Both the position numbers and the translations under genes were made by a program. Under the pieces are notes generated by a model. The model was not told where the DNA came from, did no database searches, and saw only the letters and a program-made list of their open reading frames with translations. Positions 1 to 10,978 of a DNA stretch of 64,000 nucleotides are shown one piece after another. The stretch covers positions 620,001-684,000 of the forward strand of contig CATKHK010000006.1 in assembly GCA_949751835.1 (NCBI GenBank), in the 5' to 3' direction. Within the stretch, counting starts at the first letter, position 1, and every line of letters begins with the position of its first letter. Source of the stretch: Blepharisma japonicum (taxonomy: Eukaryota; Ciliophora; Heterotrichea; Heterotrichida; Blepharismidae).

Positions 1-2
1 GA

Positions 3-647
3 AGGCTTAATCATCCAAGAATTTTAGGACTTCATTATTTATACGAATCTGATCATGACATTAAACTAGTTTGCGATTATGTAAAAGGTGGAGACTTGAC
101 TCATAGAATTAGAAGCTTAAAGAAATACCCAGAAAACTTGACCATCATGTTTATGGTAAATTTGCTCGAAGCTGTAGATTACCTTCATTCCTGTGGCATT
201 GTTCACCGCGACTTAAAGCCAGATAATATTCTCTTAGAAGATCATGAAGGCTTTAAAATTTGTGATTTTGGCCTTTCGGCTCAATTTGAAATCGATAATG
301 AGCTTTGCTCAAAATGTGGAACCCCAGGCTATATCGCCCCAGAAGTTTTGCGGGACGAAAAGTATGGCACAAAAGCTGACATTTTTAGCGCCGGGATTAT
401 TTGTTACCAGCTTCTAAGCGGGAAATTACCATTCGAAGGATTTGATGCATTAAGTGTTTTATCCAGAAATCGGGATTGTAATATAGCTTTTCGCGATGAA
501 GATTGGTGGAATATTTCAGATTTGGCCAAAGGCTTTGTAATTCGTTTAACGAATCCCGATCCTCACAGAAGGCCATCTGCCATAGAAGCTTTAGAAGATC
601 AATGATTAAGCGCTGTTTGGGGAAGGAAAAACAGAAAAAATTGATAA
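3..647 (+). CDS. Serine/threonine protein kinase, C-terminal part of catalytic domain (5' end outside window)
   Basis: The frame is already open at the left edge and starts inside the N-lobe (RLNHPRI, then LVCDYVKGGDL in the hinge). The catalytic loop HRDLKPDN, the DFG motif, the GTPGYIAPEVL segment with APE, and the RP-S subdomain XI are all present, so the part seen is an active-type kinase of CAMK-like character (the hinge and activation segment fit, but the subfamily is inferred). At 603-605 a TGA is read as Trp, giving EALEDQWLSAVW, exactly the conserved subdomain XI Trp. A second TGA at 642-644 precedes the TAA stop at 645-647. No regulatory tail follows. The glycine loop and VAIK lysine lie outside the window. 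Confidence 0.93.
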
Positions 648-958
648 AGGACTGTATGAGAGTACATTAACTTATTTTAAAAGTATAAATCACCCAATAC
701 GGTAATGAAATGGACCAAAATTCAAGTGTGTTGTAGTATAAAGCGAAGTTTTAGTATAGTAAAATGGATTTGCCTTATTTAGAGAGTTCAGAGATGTAAT
801 TTTGCATTAGAAACACATTAGAATTTCGGATTGAATTTTCCAGGCATTCTGAACTATGAATTTGGTAAATAGTATTATTTACTGAGTGTCTGTGTCCTTA
901 GCGTAGAGGTTCAATTACTTAAATTCCATAAGTTTATTATAATGAAAATTAATTTATA
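648..958. other. Intergenic, no gene seen
   Basis: About 310 nt of AT-rich sequence between the convergent ends of the kinase gene and the minus-strand gene that follows. No coding pattern or RNA gene was recognised. Confidence 0.6.
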
Positions 959-3790
959 CTAAGTGCTAACTATAGTTTCAATGCCTTCTATAATCTCTTT
1001 ATCAACATCAGCGCCTTCTTGAATTTCTTTTACATAGTCTAAGTTAATCGACTCTTTTGAGGTATCATGCTTCTCTTTTTTCAGTGTTAAACTCATTTTT
1101 GGTTGTAAAACTGTACTTTTTGATTTTACTAGTCTTTCAGGATTATTTATTTCACTGAATGACCCCGAATATTGGCTGATTAAAAATTTTTGCTTTTCCA
1201 GTCTAGCAATTCTTGAATTTCTTGTAGATGATAGTGAATATCCTGAAGATTCATAGTTTGTAGAATCCCTTGATCTCCTGGAACTTCTTGTTGACAGAAC
1301 AATTTGATTTGAGTTTTGATCAATAATCTTTCTTTTGCTATCAGGGTACAATGGTGCTTTTTCCATTATTTCTCTTGTTTCTGGATTTAGTGGCTTAGAA
1401 GTCGCTATTCCATTAACTTCTCTATAATATTTTTCTTCTAAAATATCTTCAGGGATATACAATTTCAATGATGTGATTTTTTTCTTTTTTTTCTTTTTAA
1501 TTTCTTTAATTGACTGCTTTTCTTCTTTTTCTTCAATAATCATTTTTTTATTTGAATTTTCATGTAAACTTCTAAAGCTCTTAGCACTAGAAATTCTCAT
1601 TATTTTCGCATGAGAATTATAAGGGCTAACAATATCTTCCATTTTCCTTAAATCTTCTTTACTCAAATGTGGAGTATATAAAACTTCATCTGCTAACTTG
1701 CCAGAATACACTGAGTTATCATTAATTCTTTCGTCTCCATACAGCTCCATCCATTCTTTTGGCAATGGATCTGCTGTTATAAAGCTGTCAACAGGAATAT
1801 AAATATTTTGATGCTTTGTCAATTTTACCTTGATTTTTTTGCTTGAAATTATTTTATCACAACTGAAACCTACAATTAATGCTAGGTTAAAAGTGGGATG
1901 ATTTGAATGGTTAAATAAAATAATTTGGTTTTGCTGATACATCGCACAATTTATAGGCAAATTAATAGGCATTTCTCCGAAAACATTACCTTTGCTGTGT
2001 GCAAAAATAAATTCGCCAATATGAATAACTACTTCTAAGCTATTTGATGATAAAAATTCTTTTAGGTTTTTATCTTCAGGCAAAAATAAATAATGAACCC
2101 TTGTGAATTCTAAATTGATACATTTTTGTCCGAAATATTCTTCAATTTTCCAATTAAGCGGATAACTTGTGATATTTCCTGCAAAATTCAAGCTCAATCT
2201 AATATCATTAGAACTTTTAATTGTTTTTATATCAAAAATTCTAATCGGATGCAACAGAACTCTCCACTGGACTAATTTTTTCGGTAAAAATTGCAGCTGA
2301 ATTTTTAATGCTGGATCTTCTTCATATCCTAAAATAGTTTTAGGGATATGAAGAGCTTCAGCCATTTTTTCCTCAACTTTTATCAATTCAAATTCACTTG
2401 TTACCAGTAAATAGCAAAATTGGCATATTCTTACACTTTGTGATAATAAATCGGCTGTTGTTAATTTTAAATGTGAAGTATCTCAAGGCAAATCCATCCT
2501 TTGAGTTACATGGACTTTATAAAGCATAAGCATTCTTACAGAAACCAGATGTGAGAGTTCGTTATTTGGATAATGAAGCCTGCATAATTTACAATGGACA
2601 AAGCTTATTAACCCTTTTCTCTTTTCTTCCAATTCTTCACTATTATTCGTTTTATATTTTTGTGAATTCGGCCACCATTCTTCAACTGGCTGTAGGCTGT
2701 TCGCTAAAGTGCTTTCGTCTATTTTTATACTTTTACAGCCACAAAGCCACACAGTTCCATTAGAATCCCTTAAATAATCAAGGATTATTTCTTGTATTCT
2801 TAGGTTATAGCCTTTATTCAAAAATGAAACGAGATTTTTTGCTTCTTTTTCAAATGGTTTTAAGGCGGGTCCAGAAATTTTATAGATTTCTAAAGTATCA
2901 GGTTTGTCCATATTTACTGCGCATTTTTGTATATTTGACTCTGTAATTTCTTCGTCAATATCAAGCCGTTTTGCGAAATAGGCAAAATTTGCTTTATTTC
3001 CTTTAATATGTGAAAAATAATGCAGTCTTGTAACAGAAGGTTTTCCACCAGGAACTTTTATATATCTTTGCATTAGACTTCCAGGATTTGCTTCATTTCC
3101 TATCATTTTGACTTTAAATTGATTCCAATCAAATAAAAATTTTTGCATGTTTTGGATTTGCTCGTCTCTTCCTCTCATAATGGCAGCGATATGGTCAAAA
3201 ATATCTAAATTCTCAGCGTCCTTTCTGTATTTTTCCACAATTTGCATAAATTTGTAATTAATTATATCTGTTGAACATTGGACTTTTCCATTTGGATTTG
3301 TAAAGAGAAAATAAAGCCTATCAGAGTAATATAAACTTTCTGGGATATTTTGGTTGAGCTCAGTTATGTCTGCTTTTGGAGCTTTAATTAGGCAGTCAAA
3401 AAAAGCAAACCCTGGTTTTATAGGGATTTTGTTATATTGTCCTTTGACTGTAGTAATAGAAACTTTTTCTTTTAGTTTTTCATAGCGATATTTTAATAGT
3501 GGTTCGCTTTCTAATAATTGCTGAGGTTTTTCTTTGAGAAATTTAGCTTTAAGAGTTCTTGAGAGTTTTGAAGATAACTTTTGATGCATTTTTTCAAGCT
3601 TAGATTGAGATAAAGAGTTGCTTAATGAAAGATGACTTGATTCAAAACCTGTTGACTCAACAATAGTCTGGGCTTGACGAAGCTTTATAAAATCTTCTAA
3701 ATTTGAATCTAAAGGCTGAGGATGTTTTGGATAGTTTTTGACGTTTGTTGAAGTTAGGAAGAAATCATCATCTTTGAGAAATGGTTTCAT
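959..3790 (-). CDS. Uncharacterised 943-residue protein with paired CxxC motifs
   Basis: Two apparent frames (3790-2483 and 2386-959) are one gene: TGA at 2485-2483 is Trp and the frame stays open through the linker. The join is convincing because a CKLC motif just before it pairs with CQFC just after it, as expected of a Cys4 zinc site (about residues 400-460). The N-terminal third is rich in charged helices. The middle holds a compact hydrophobic-alternating domain (SVTRLHYFSHIKG to VWLCGCKSIKID). After the CxxC region comes a beta-rich segment (about 475-700) with a C2-like look (weak inference), then a basic, Ser-rich tail with a run of lysines. I do not recognise the family. It is intronless, and its start is the first ATG after upstream AT-rich spacer. 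Confidence 0.85.
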
Positions 3791-5097
3791 TTTAATTTGA
3801 GAAATAGTTTGGAATTTTAAATTTTTATAAGTATTAGTTAATAAAATTAAGAAATTTTATAGGAAAATAGAAATAAATCAAAGAAAATCAAAATTAATTA
3901 TATAATTTATATTTAATGCTCTTAATTTAATTAACAATTAATATAGAGAATTTCCAAAATTGCAAAATAAGTGCTATTTTGCAAAATTACACTTAATTTT
4001 TACACTTTTGCATTTTCTTGCATGAGTTTTTGAAAAAAAAATTTGTTTTTTCATTTTTGAGATTTTTTCACCATTTTCGCAATTTCCTCTTAATATAACC
4101 AGCTTTCTATAAGGTTTAGTGTTTAATCTATTCATTTGAAAAGGTATCGACCTATTAAACTATATTTTCTGTGTAAACTTATCATAATTCAAATTGGTAA
4201 TTATTAAAATGGCAAAAATAAATCTAAAGGCTTCTTATTTAAAAATGATAACGAATAGATAAGAAATAAAGTAAGAATTATACTTTGCAATTTATACAAA
4301 TTTCTACTTAATCAAAAATTGAATAATATATAATTAAATTATATTTACTTAACAAATTTTTTCATATTTTAATAATTTTCTGATTGCTTTTTTTTTATTT
4401 AAAACGTTTGAATTAGAGAAATTGTTTGTTAAGAATAATAAAATCATATATGTTGTATGAATTAAATTTAATATAGCTGTTATGGCAAATAATGCTTATT
4501 ATTGGAAGGGCTACGAAGATTTTATTTGATATACTAAGCTGGATAGGATTTTTACCAATTTAATTATATAAGTACTTAAATACGTTTATTTTAAGCATCT
4601 AAAAGAAATTTTAGATTTTCTGATACTATATGATAATTCTTTATAGGACATATTAACAAAATTATGGATAACTTTTTTTAAAATACTGAAGCGAGAACCT
4701 TCTAAAATCAAATCTAAAAATTCTATAGCAAAAGCAATAAGTAAAAAACAGTTTCAAGATAATAAGCACTTTTTTTTGCAAATAAGAGAATTTGTAGCAA
4801 AATACTTATTATAAGTTTCGTAGCATTCTTATTAATTATTAATCTATTGAATTGATTCTTCAGTATCACCCTCAATTCATATATAATATTTATTATTCTC
4901 CTTCACGACACTTTGATTATAATAGTTCATTTCAAAAATGGTAATAATTCGCCTTTAATAATGCTTCAACAATTCAAGCAAATTTCGAGATACTCGATAG
5001 AAATAATAATGAATTTAGATTAATAAGTTAACTTAGTTAAAACATATAACCACTAATTTTATTTTATACAGTAAAAATTAAATTACCCGTAAGAAAA
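3791..5097. other. Long AT-rich spacer without recognisable gene
   Basis: About 1.3 kb, very AT-rich with many short homopolymers and stops in all frames under the TGA=Trp code. It separates a minus-strand gene from a plus-strand gene, so it should hold both promoters. I see no ORF, tRNA or repeat family in it apart from the short inverted repeat listed at 3960-3984. Confidence 0.55.
3960..3984. repeat. Perfect 10-bp inverted repeat with 5-nt loop
   Basis: TTGCAAAATA, loop AGTGC, then TATTTTGCAA. It lies about 170 nt upstream of the minus-strand gene start at 3790. It could be a palindromic protein-binding site or chance in AT-rich DNA. Confidence 0.5.
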
Positions 5098-5385
5098 ATG
5101 GGATCTTGCGTTTCCTCTAAAGGTTTTACAAACAATTCAAAAAACCAAGAAAAAATTCTGGAAAAGGAGAAAAAGCAAATTGCTAAAGAAAAGAGAATAA
5201 TTATAGCCAAAAAAATTCAAAATGCACCTATTCTAAAACTAGAAAACAATGAGCTCTATACCAAAAGAAAAAAGCCATTTTTGACCAGCCAAGCTAACAG
5301 TGAAATTGGCTACGAGAACTGTATAGAAATTACAAAAATAAACACAAATAGTTTTACTGACAGGCCGTCACCTTTATTCGATTAA
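5098..5385 (+). CDS. Small acylated basic protein, 95 aa
   Basis: The protein begins MGSCVSSKG. Gly2, small residue/Ser at position 6 and Lys nearby fit an N-myristoylation signal, and Cys4 is the usual adjacent palmitoylation site, so dual lipid anchoring at a membrane is inferred. The rest is a Lys/Glu-rich helix (about residues 20-45) and a polar tail with no known domain. It is single-exon, with ATG directly after an AT-rich leader and a TAA stop. A second small protein with a Gly2 start is at 33274. Confidence 0.75.
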   Translation: MGSCVSSKGFTNNSKNQEKILEKEKKQIAKEKRIIIAKKIQNAPILKLENNELYTKRKKPFLTSQANSEIGYENCIEITKINTNSFTDRPSPLFD

Positions 5386-5677
5386 ATAATTTAAATTTTT
5401 AAACTATTCATATAATTTGAAGTATTCCAGTTTCTAACTAAGTATTGAGAATTCCAGAATTTAAGAAATTTTCTCATTCAATTTCATTCAACATGCTTTT
5501 CATTTTATTCGAGCATGAATACTGAATTTCTATAGACTGATAATTACTGAACACTTTTGATAGTCTAAAAATTATTTAAATCAAGCTAACGAAGCCTAAT
5601 ATAATTTAAATTTCATACTGCAAAGTTTTTAATTTTTTAGGACTGCTCATGCTTTTTCAATAATTTTAAATATTATA

Positions 5678-6325
5678 ATGGCAGATGAGCTAGACTTGCC
5701 AGATACTTTTCCTGATTTTTCATCAGTGGAATATTGGGATTCTCGATATGAGTCAGAAATAAACGTTTCTTATGAGTGGCTTGTATCTTTCACACAGCTT
5801 CGTTCAGTATTACTGTCAAAACTTCATGATAATTTTGATGCTGAAATTTTAATAGTTGGAAGCGGAAATTCTCATATGGGCGAAGAGCTTATAAAGGAAG
5901 GCTATAAAAACATAACAAATATTGATTTTTCGCCTGTACTTGTCCATCAAATGAATGAAAGAACACAAGATCTTGGTGAAGAAATGGAATATATCACTAT
6001 GGATGCTTGCAATATTACATTTCCTGTGGGGATTTTTGACTTAATTATTGATAAATGCACATTGGATTGTATATTATGTGGAGATGGCAGTTTTCAGCGA
6101 GCTTCAAGTTATTTGCAAGGCGTTTATAGATGTTTAAAGCCTGGTGGGTCTTTTATAGTAGTATCATATGGAGTTCCTGATTCAAGACTTGGATATTTAA
6201 AAAATAAATTTTTGCCTTGGGGAATTGAACAAGCAAAAATTACAAAGAGCTCAAGTGAGTCCTTTGCAAGTTTTGAGCAAGCAAGATATCATTACCTTTA
6301 TATTTGCACTAAATCTTTAACATAA
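5678..6325 (+). CDS. EEF1A lysine methyltransferase 4-like SAM methyltransferase
   Basis: A 215-residue class I Rossmann methyltransferase. It opens with the family hallmark YWDSRY and a following YEWL, then motif I ILIVGSGNS (about 62-70), the acidic end of strand 2 (NIDFSP), a MDA segment for the adenine side, DLIIDKCTLD (the family's acidic D-KGTLD-like element) and LKPGG before strand 6. This order and these motifs match EEF1AKMT4 (the METTL-type enzyme also found fused to ECE2) and related METTL13-N proteins, which methylate lysine on elongation factor 1A. The substrate assignment is by family only. It has no introns or targeting signal and is the usual length for a stand-alone member. 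Confidence 0.88.
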   Translation: MADELDLPDTFPDFSSVEYWDSRYESEINVSYEWLVSFTQLRSVLLSKLHDNFDAEILIVGSGNSHMGEELIKEGYKNITNIDFSPVLVHQMNERTQDLGEEMEYITMDACNITFPVGIFDLIIDKCTLDCILCGDGSFQRASSYLQGVYRCLKPGGSFIVVSYGVPDSRLGYLKNKFLPWGIEQAKITKSSSESFASFEQARYHYLYICTKSLT

Positions 6326-6467
6326 ATTTAATAAAATATTCTTATAAGAGAAAGAAAGCTTTATTATTCATTGAAATAATGATATTACAGGGAAACTTAT
6401 TCATGGCAAAGAGTAATTTTGATTATTTAGGTTAATGTAAATTAATGGCAGTTAAAATTGAACGCCA

Positions 6468-7559
6468 TTACATTTTAGTTGCCAAATTATCTGACCTGAT
6501 CACTTTTTGGATTCCAAGTTCATATTTTGAAGCTTGTTCACTATTAGAGCAATGCAAAGTCATATTTTCCTTTCTATTTTCTTCATTGATTTCTAAAACC
6601 ACATCCAAGCCAATCTTTACTGCATTATTTATTTGTCTTGCATCAATTCACCCACTAAGCTTTAAAGAGCTTACATCTTTTCATTCGAAATAATACTCCT
6701 CTTTTTTATATGAATATTTTAGCTCATTTGGCACCAAATTGACTATAAATGGCTTTTTTACTAAATCTCTTTTGGAAATGCATAGTGTTCTGGGTTTCAA
6801 TAAATATAGTAAAATTCTGTCCACTTGTACAGCACTTTTGCTTCTTTTCCTTGATTGCAGAAATGAGGCATCAATATTTTCTGCCTCAGTTTTGGTCCTT
6901 GTATCAGCAATTCACATGAGTTTGCGCTCTTGCAATTGGCTGAGTTTTTCCATTTGGACTAATTTTTGTGATTTTTTCTTAGAAATAACTGGATCACTGG
7001 CTGCTGAAATTGGTGACTCTGATCGAGCTTGGCTATCAACAGCGCTAATTAAGCTTCTCTGGGAAGATGCTCCTAATGTTAATTCTGATAAAGATTTCAT
7101 ATTATAGCTCATTGGATCTTTTCTGCATATATATTGAGAAAATGATCCTTTTGGGCAAACTACAACGGTTTTTGTCTTGGGGATATCAATTGATATTTTC
7201 CTAGCACTTTTCATTTGGAGTTTGTTTTTTGAAGTTGTCGAAATTGAAAGAGATTTTGTATGTAAATGAGAAGTGTCATGATATTGATAATACAGCTTTA
7301 ATAAGAGCTGCAATAAAAATTGGTTTTCATTTTCTGAAGAATTTTCAGATTTTAAAATTCCTTTCTTTTCCAAAATCTCAATATTTTCTTCTCACGTTTT
7401 TCCAGTTTCATCCAGAAATCTATTTAATATAACAGCTAAGCCTTCTTCTTTGAAATTCCTCAGAATTGTATTTAAACTGACTTGATCCTTGCTATTTCTC
7501 TTCAGGACCTTATTGTACCACTCTATTGCTGCATTTATGTGACTTTTGTTAATCGGCAT
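6468..7559 (-). CDS. Uncharacterised 363-residue protein
   Basis: Starts at ATG 7559 (MPINKSHINAAIEWYNKVL) and runs to TAA at 6468-6470, crossing TGA codons read as Trp. Antisense frames here are shadows. The N-terminal 70 residues form a predicted helical module. The middle is Ser/Lys-rich and looks disordered. The last 110 residues (from about LCISKRDLVKKPFIVNLVPNE) alternate hydrophobic and polar in a way that could be a PH-like beta domain, which is weak inference. The start is only 45 nt downstream of the kinesin stop (7605), both on the minus strand. Confidence 0.75.
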
Positions 7560-7604
7560 TATTATAAATAAAATTATTGGTTAAGTTAAAAATCACCAAA
7601 TATA

Positions 7605-9702
7605 CTACACATATTGATATTTATGCCTTTTCGGCTTATAAAGCATATGTGATAATGCTAAAAATGCTTCATCTTTTATTGAAGTGTCCAATGAATTTTC
7701 TTGTGATTCTGGTTTTGTGCTTTCAAATGATTTATCCATTTTTACTCTCCCCATAGGTCTTCCTTTAGCGTTTTTTATTTGAAAATTCATCCCTGAGTCG
7801 TGTGGCCTTTCTCCTAAAAATGCAATAATTTGTCTGGGTGCTGGGGATTCTGCATAAAAATTACGAGCCCTGACAATTGTCCTTTTGGATTTTCAGCCTA
7901 AGTCTTGCTTATCTTTTTTCTCCTTTGGAGGAGGCTGAAAAACAGTTTGAATTTGTTTATGCTCGCTTTCTAGCTGCAAAATTCTTTTCTCTAGTTCTTC
8001 TCTTTCTTGTTTAAGCTTCATTATTTCAATTGATCCTTTCTCATTTTCTCTATCTTTTATCCCAGACTCTACATTTTCTACTCTTTCTTCTAGCTCTTGA
8101 TTTTCATTTTGTAACTAAATAAAGTTTACGTGTGAGATTTCTAATTCTTGATTTTTGTTAATAGATTCAAGCTCACGGATTTCTTCGTTAAGTCGGCGGT
8201 TTTTGTCCATTTCGTCTCTGATCATTTTTACGCTTTCATGCAGTTTATTGCTTAATATTTCAGGTGTGTATATAAAACTTGAAGGCATTTCCGAATCCCT
8301 GGACCTAACAGGAGCTGTTGGAGGGGAAATTGGAAGCGAGTGGGAGGTTTGGGCCCTTATTGACTGCGCAGATTCAAGATTGGTTCTCAATGCATGTATC
8401 CTCTGCATATGGTTTGACCTCATTGGCAAATTCTCCATCTCTTTAAGCTTCACTGCTTGCTCCCCTTTATCCAAAATAGCAAGCTCTGATAACAAATCAA
8501 TCTGTTGATATGCTTCAGAAAGCTCATTTTTTAGCTCTTTTATTTCTTTCTATATCAATATTACCCTTAATTTTTTCACAAGTTTTGTTTTTGGGTCAAT
8601 ATTCTTTATAGGGTCATTAGAAATTCCTATAGCTTTACTTGCATATGCCAATGTGCTTAAATTTTCTTCATAATAGCAATCAGACGCTGCCAAGCAAGCG
8701 ACCATTAAGCAGAAGCTGTTTCCTCCTATACTTTGTTTTAATAAACTCGTCAATTTAGAATCCCTATAGGGTACATGAGCTCCATCTCCTTCTTTTATAT
8801 TAGAAAGTGTAGTAATAACCTGCCTCAGCGTAAACAAAGATTTATTTATTTCAATGCTTTCTTTTAAAGCTAAGCCTTCGTTTCCTGTTAAAGATACTCT
8901 TTCACTACCTGCTAAATCAACCAGCTGTAATTTACTAGTCAAAATTCCTCCGGATTCAGTATCTATAGCTTCTATTGTCAACGATAATAAACAATGTGAC
9001 CGAGAACTTGTAGAATTCAAGTTGTGGGCAGCCATTATTTTGTTTTTTAAGCCTGCATGATAATGGGATTGCACTTCTTGTGGGCTATAGCAAGGATGCA
9101 CACATAGATTTTCGACATAAAATTCTTCTTGTTTATTTCACCTTAATTTCAAACCTAAATTTCCAGCTTTCAGCTGGGCAGGATTTAATAAATCATAAAT
9201 TTTTTCTTTGTAGATCTGAATAAACGTACAATAAACTGTATGTTCTATATGTGAAGGAGCGGCTTGTATTTCATTAAATAAAGCTTTTATTATTCTTGGA
9301 GTAATTCCTATATTTTCATCATTCTGCTTATGAATTTACTTTGATTATTGGTTTAAGCGAATTATCATATTGGTACCCTTCCATTGTAAACGTTTTGCCA
9401 GACCCAGTTTGCCCATAGGCAAAAATCGTGGCATTAAAGCCTTCAATAACTTTTTTAATTAAAAGCTCAAGATTGCATTTTTCAAAGACTTCGTCTTGTG
9501 ATACAGTTTCATCCAAAATTTGATCAAATTGGAATCGTTTATGTTGTCTCATGTCTGGTGAGGTTAATCTTGATAGCAATTACGTTATTTGTTGATTTAG
9601 AAGATCACAGTTTATACGAGAATTTATATGCCCTGAAGAAATTTCGTCAGGTAAAAGGGGACGTAGCCGTATAACAACGCCAATATGAGTAGTTGTTTCC
9701 AT
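7605..9702 (-). CDS. Kinesin with N-terminal motor, 678 aa, four tiny introns
   Basis: Removing four introns (9569-9583, 9324-9339, 8550-8564, 8115-8129) and reading TGA as Trp gives exactly 679 codons. The motor begins near residue 7 (GVVIRLRPL). It has the P-loop GQTGSGKT (92-99), YKEKIYDLLN, switch I NSTSSRSH, switch II LVDLAGSER (from 250), and the end of the motor at YASKAIGISNDPIKN. A coiled coil follows (about 360-470) with a heptad-like KEIKELKNEL start. Then comes a basic, Ser/Pro-rich tail with no known cargo domain. The motor-first order and short neck point to a plus-end kinesin; the subfamily was not resolved. All key nucleotide and microtubule motifs are intact. The stop is TAG at 7605-7607. 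Confidence 0.93.
8115..8129 (-). other. 15-nt spliceosomal intron 4 of kinesin gene
   Basis: GTAAACTTTATTTAG. Removing it joins LEISH to LQNENQELEERV, keeping the heptad pattern. Confidence 0.92.
8550..8564 (-). other. 15-nt spliceosomal intron 3 of kinesin gene
   Basis: GTAATATTGATATAG. Removing it joins LVKKLR to KEIKELKNEL, continuing the neck coiled coil. Confidence 0.92.
9324..9339 (-). other. 16-nt spliceosomal intron 2 of kinesin gene
   Basis: GTAAATTCATAAGCAG. Removing it joins KPIIK to NDENIGITPRIIK, the expected loop after the P-loop helix of the motor. Confidence 0.92.
9569..9583 (-). other. 15-nt spliceosomal intron 1 of kinesin gene
   Basis: GTAATTGCTATCAAG. Removing it joins NQQIT to LTSPDMRQHKRF in frame; left in, the frame ends at TAA. 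Confidence 0.92.
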
Positions 9703-9739
9703 TTTATGAATTTATGAATAAAATATTTTAATATTCAGG

Positions 9740-10354
9740 CTACCCACAGCATCCTCCAGTTTTTGCAATTGAAGTTCCTGAGGTAACACGTGTTGAGGTG
9801 GGAGCGTAACTAGTGCTTGTTGGTCTGGTAGCGGAGACTGTTGATAGGATTTTTTTGGACATATTTTCGAAAGCTTGTTTGACGTTCTGAGAATTTTTTG
9901 CTGAAGTTTCTATATAATCCATCCCAAGTCTTTCTGCAAGCTGCTGAGCTTCATCTTGCTTCACTTGTCGATTATTAGATAAGTCAACTTTATTTCCGAT
10001 CAAAAGTTTAGGGACTGAGCTTTGCAAATAGCCTTGAGCTTCTTCATGCCAACGTGTAATATTTTGGAAGCTGGTAGGATTTGTAATATCATACATAAGC
10101 ATTATACCTTGAGCTCCTCTATAATAGGAAGCAACAATATTTCTAAATCTATCTTGTCCAGCTGTATCCCAGAGCTGAAGTTTGATGGCTTTTCCATTTA
10201 CATTCAGATTCGCTATTTTGAAGTCAACCCCAATTGTTGTCTGGAATTCTGGGCTGTACATGTCGTCTACAAATCTTAGAAGCACTGAAGTTTTGCCAAC
10301 TGAGCTGTCACCGATGATTAAAATCTTGAAAAGATGATCATACTCTTGATCCAT
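9740..10354 (-). CDS. Rab1/Rab8-like small GTPase
   Basis: A 204-residue protein with a complete set of GTPase motifs: GDSSVGKTS (P-loop), TTIGVDF (switch I), WDTAGQDRF (switch II with catalytic Gln), GNKVDL and ETSAK. It ends in GGCCG, a double-cysteine geranylgeranylation signal. The switch I and RabF sequences resemble the Rab1/8/10/13 group that acts in ER-Golgi or exocytic traffic. I take the start at MDQEYDH (10354), because an in-frame ATG 24 codons upstream adds a hydrophobic stretch that Rabs lack. It has no introns. It differs clearly from the Rab-like domains at 50.8-53.2 kb, whose switch II is altered. Confidence 0.95.
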   Translation of the reverse strand: MDQEYDHLFKILIIGDSSVGKTSVLLRFVDDMYSPEFQTTIGVDFKIANLNVNGKAIKLQLWDTAGQDRFRNIVASYYRGAQGIMLMYDITNPTSFQNITRWHEEAQGYLQSSVPKLLIGNKVDLSNNRQVKQDEAQQLAERLGMDYIETSAKNSQNVKQAFENMSKKILSTVSATRPTSTSYAPTSTRVTSGTSIAKTGGCCG

Positions 10355-10978
10355 ATTGTCTCCTAACAGATTATAAGGAAAATCCCAATTTATATTTATG
10401 AGAAAAATGCTGATGAGAAAATGCATTTTTTCAATTCCGAGATTAACAAGTTTATAAAATCATAATTGCTTTGCATGCTAATAAATGGAAGCTATAAGTG
10501 GCTGATATAATATCTTGTTTAATATAAATAGCAAAATTAATATCGTTATTTTTCCAGTATTTATTGATGTTAGGTGCAGGTTTCTGATTTACTATACGAC
10601 AAAGGTATGGCAGAAAAAATTAATTAAGCATAATTAGGCTTGGCAATGATGATGAATCTTAAATGTGATATTCCGAGTAAGTGTTTTTCAAATTATATAT
10701 TTTGCCTTTATTTTGACAATCTAATGAAATACAATTAATAATAAATTTCAATATCAGGTAAAATTTAAGATGAACTATATATTTGTATCTGGAGTATAAC
10801 AATGATTAAATAGCAGTCAATAGCCAAAAAATTATTACTCGGAAAGAAAATTATAATTATAAATAAGCTTCTTCCCATTTTCTAACACTCATTTAAGTTT
10901 GCAATGTTATTCTATATATCTATGCTTAAAAAAAGAAAATAGTTGCATAAATAATTAATAATTTAATACCAAATTATT
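10355..10978. other. Divergent intergenic region, no gene seen
   Basis: About 620 nt of AT-rich DNA between the divergent Rab and cysteine-rich membrane protein genes. Both promoters should lie here, but no motif is clear enough to name. Confidence 0.5.

Noticed and set aside
2551-2763. Plus-strand 70-residue open frame
   Set aside because: Lies antisense to the zinc-site region of the 959-3790 gene; composition is that of a reverse-strand shadow.
6445-7107. Two plus-strand frames of 82 and 122 residues
   Set aside because: They are antisense to the 363-residue minus-strand gene, which is continuous once TGA is Trp.
8155-8508. Plus-strand 117-residue frame
   Set aside because: Antisense to the kinesin coiled coil, whose spliced frame is unambiguous.
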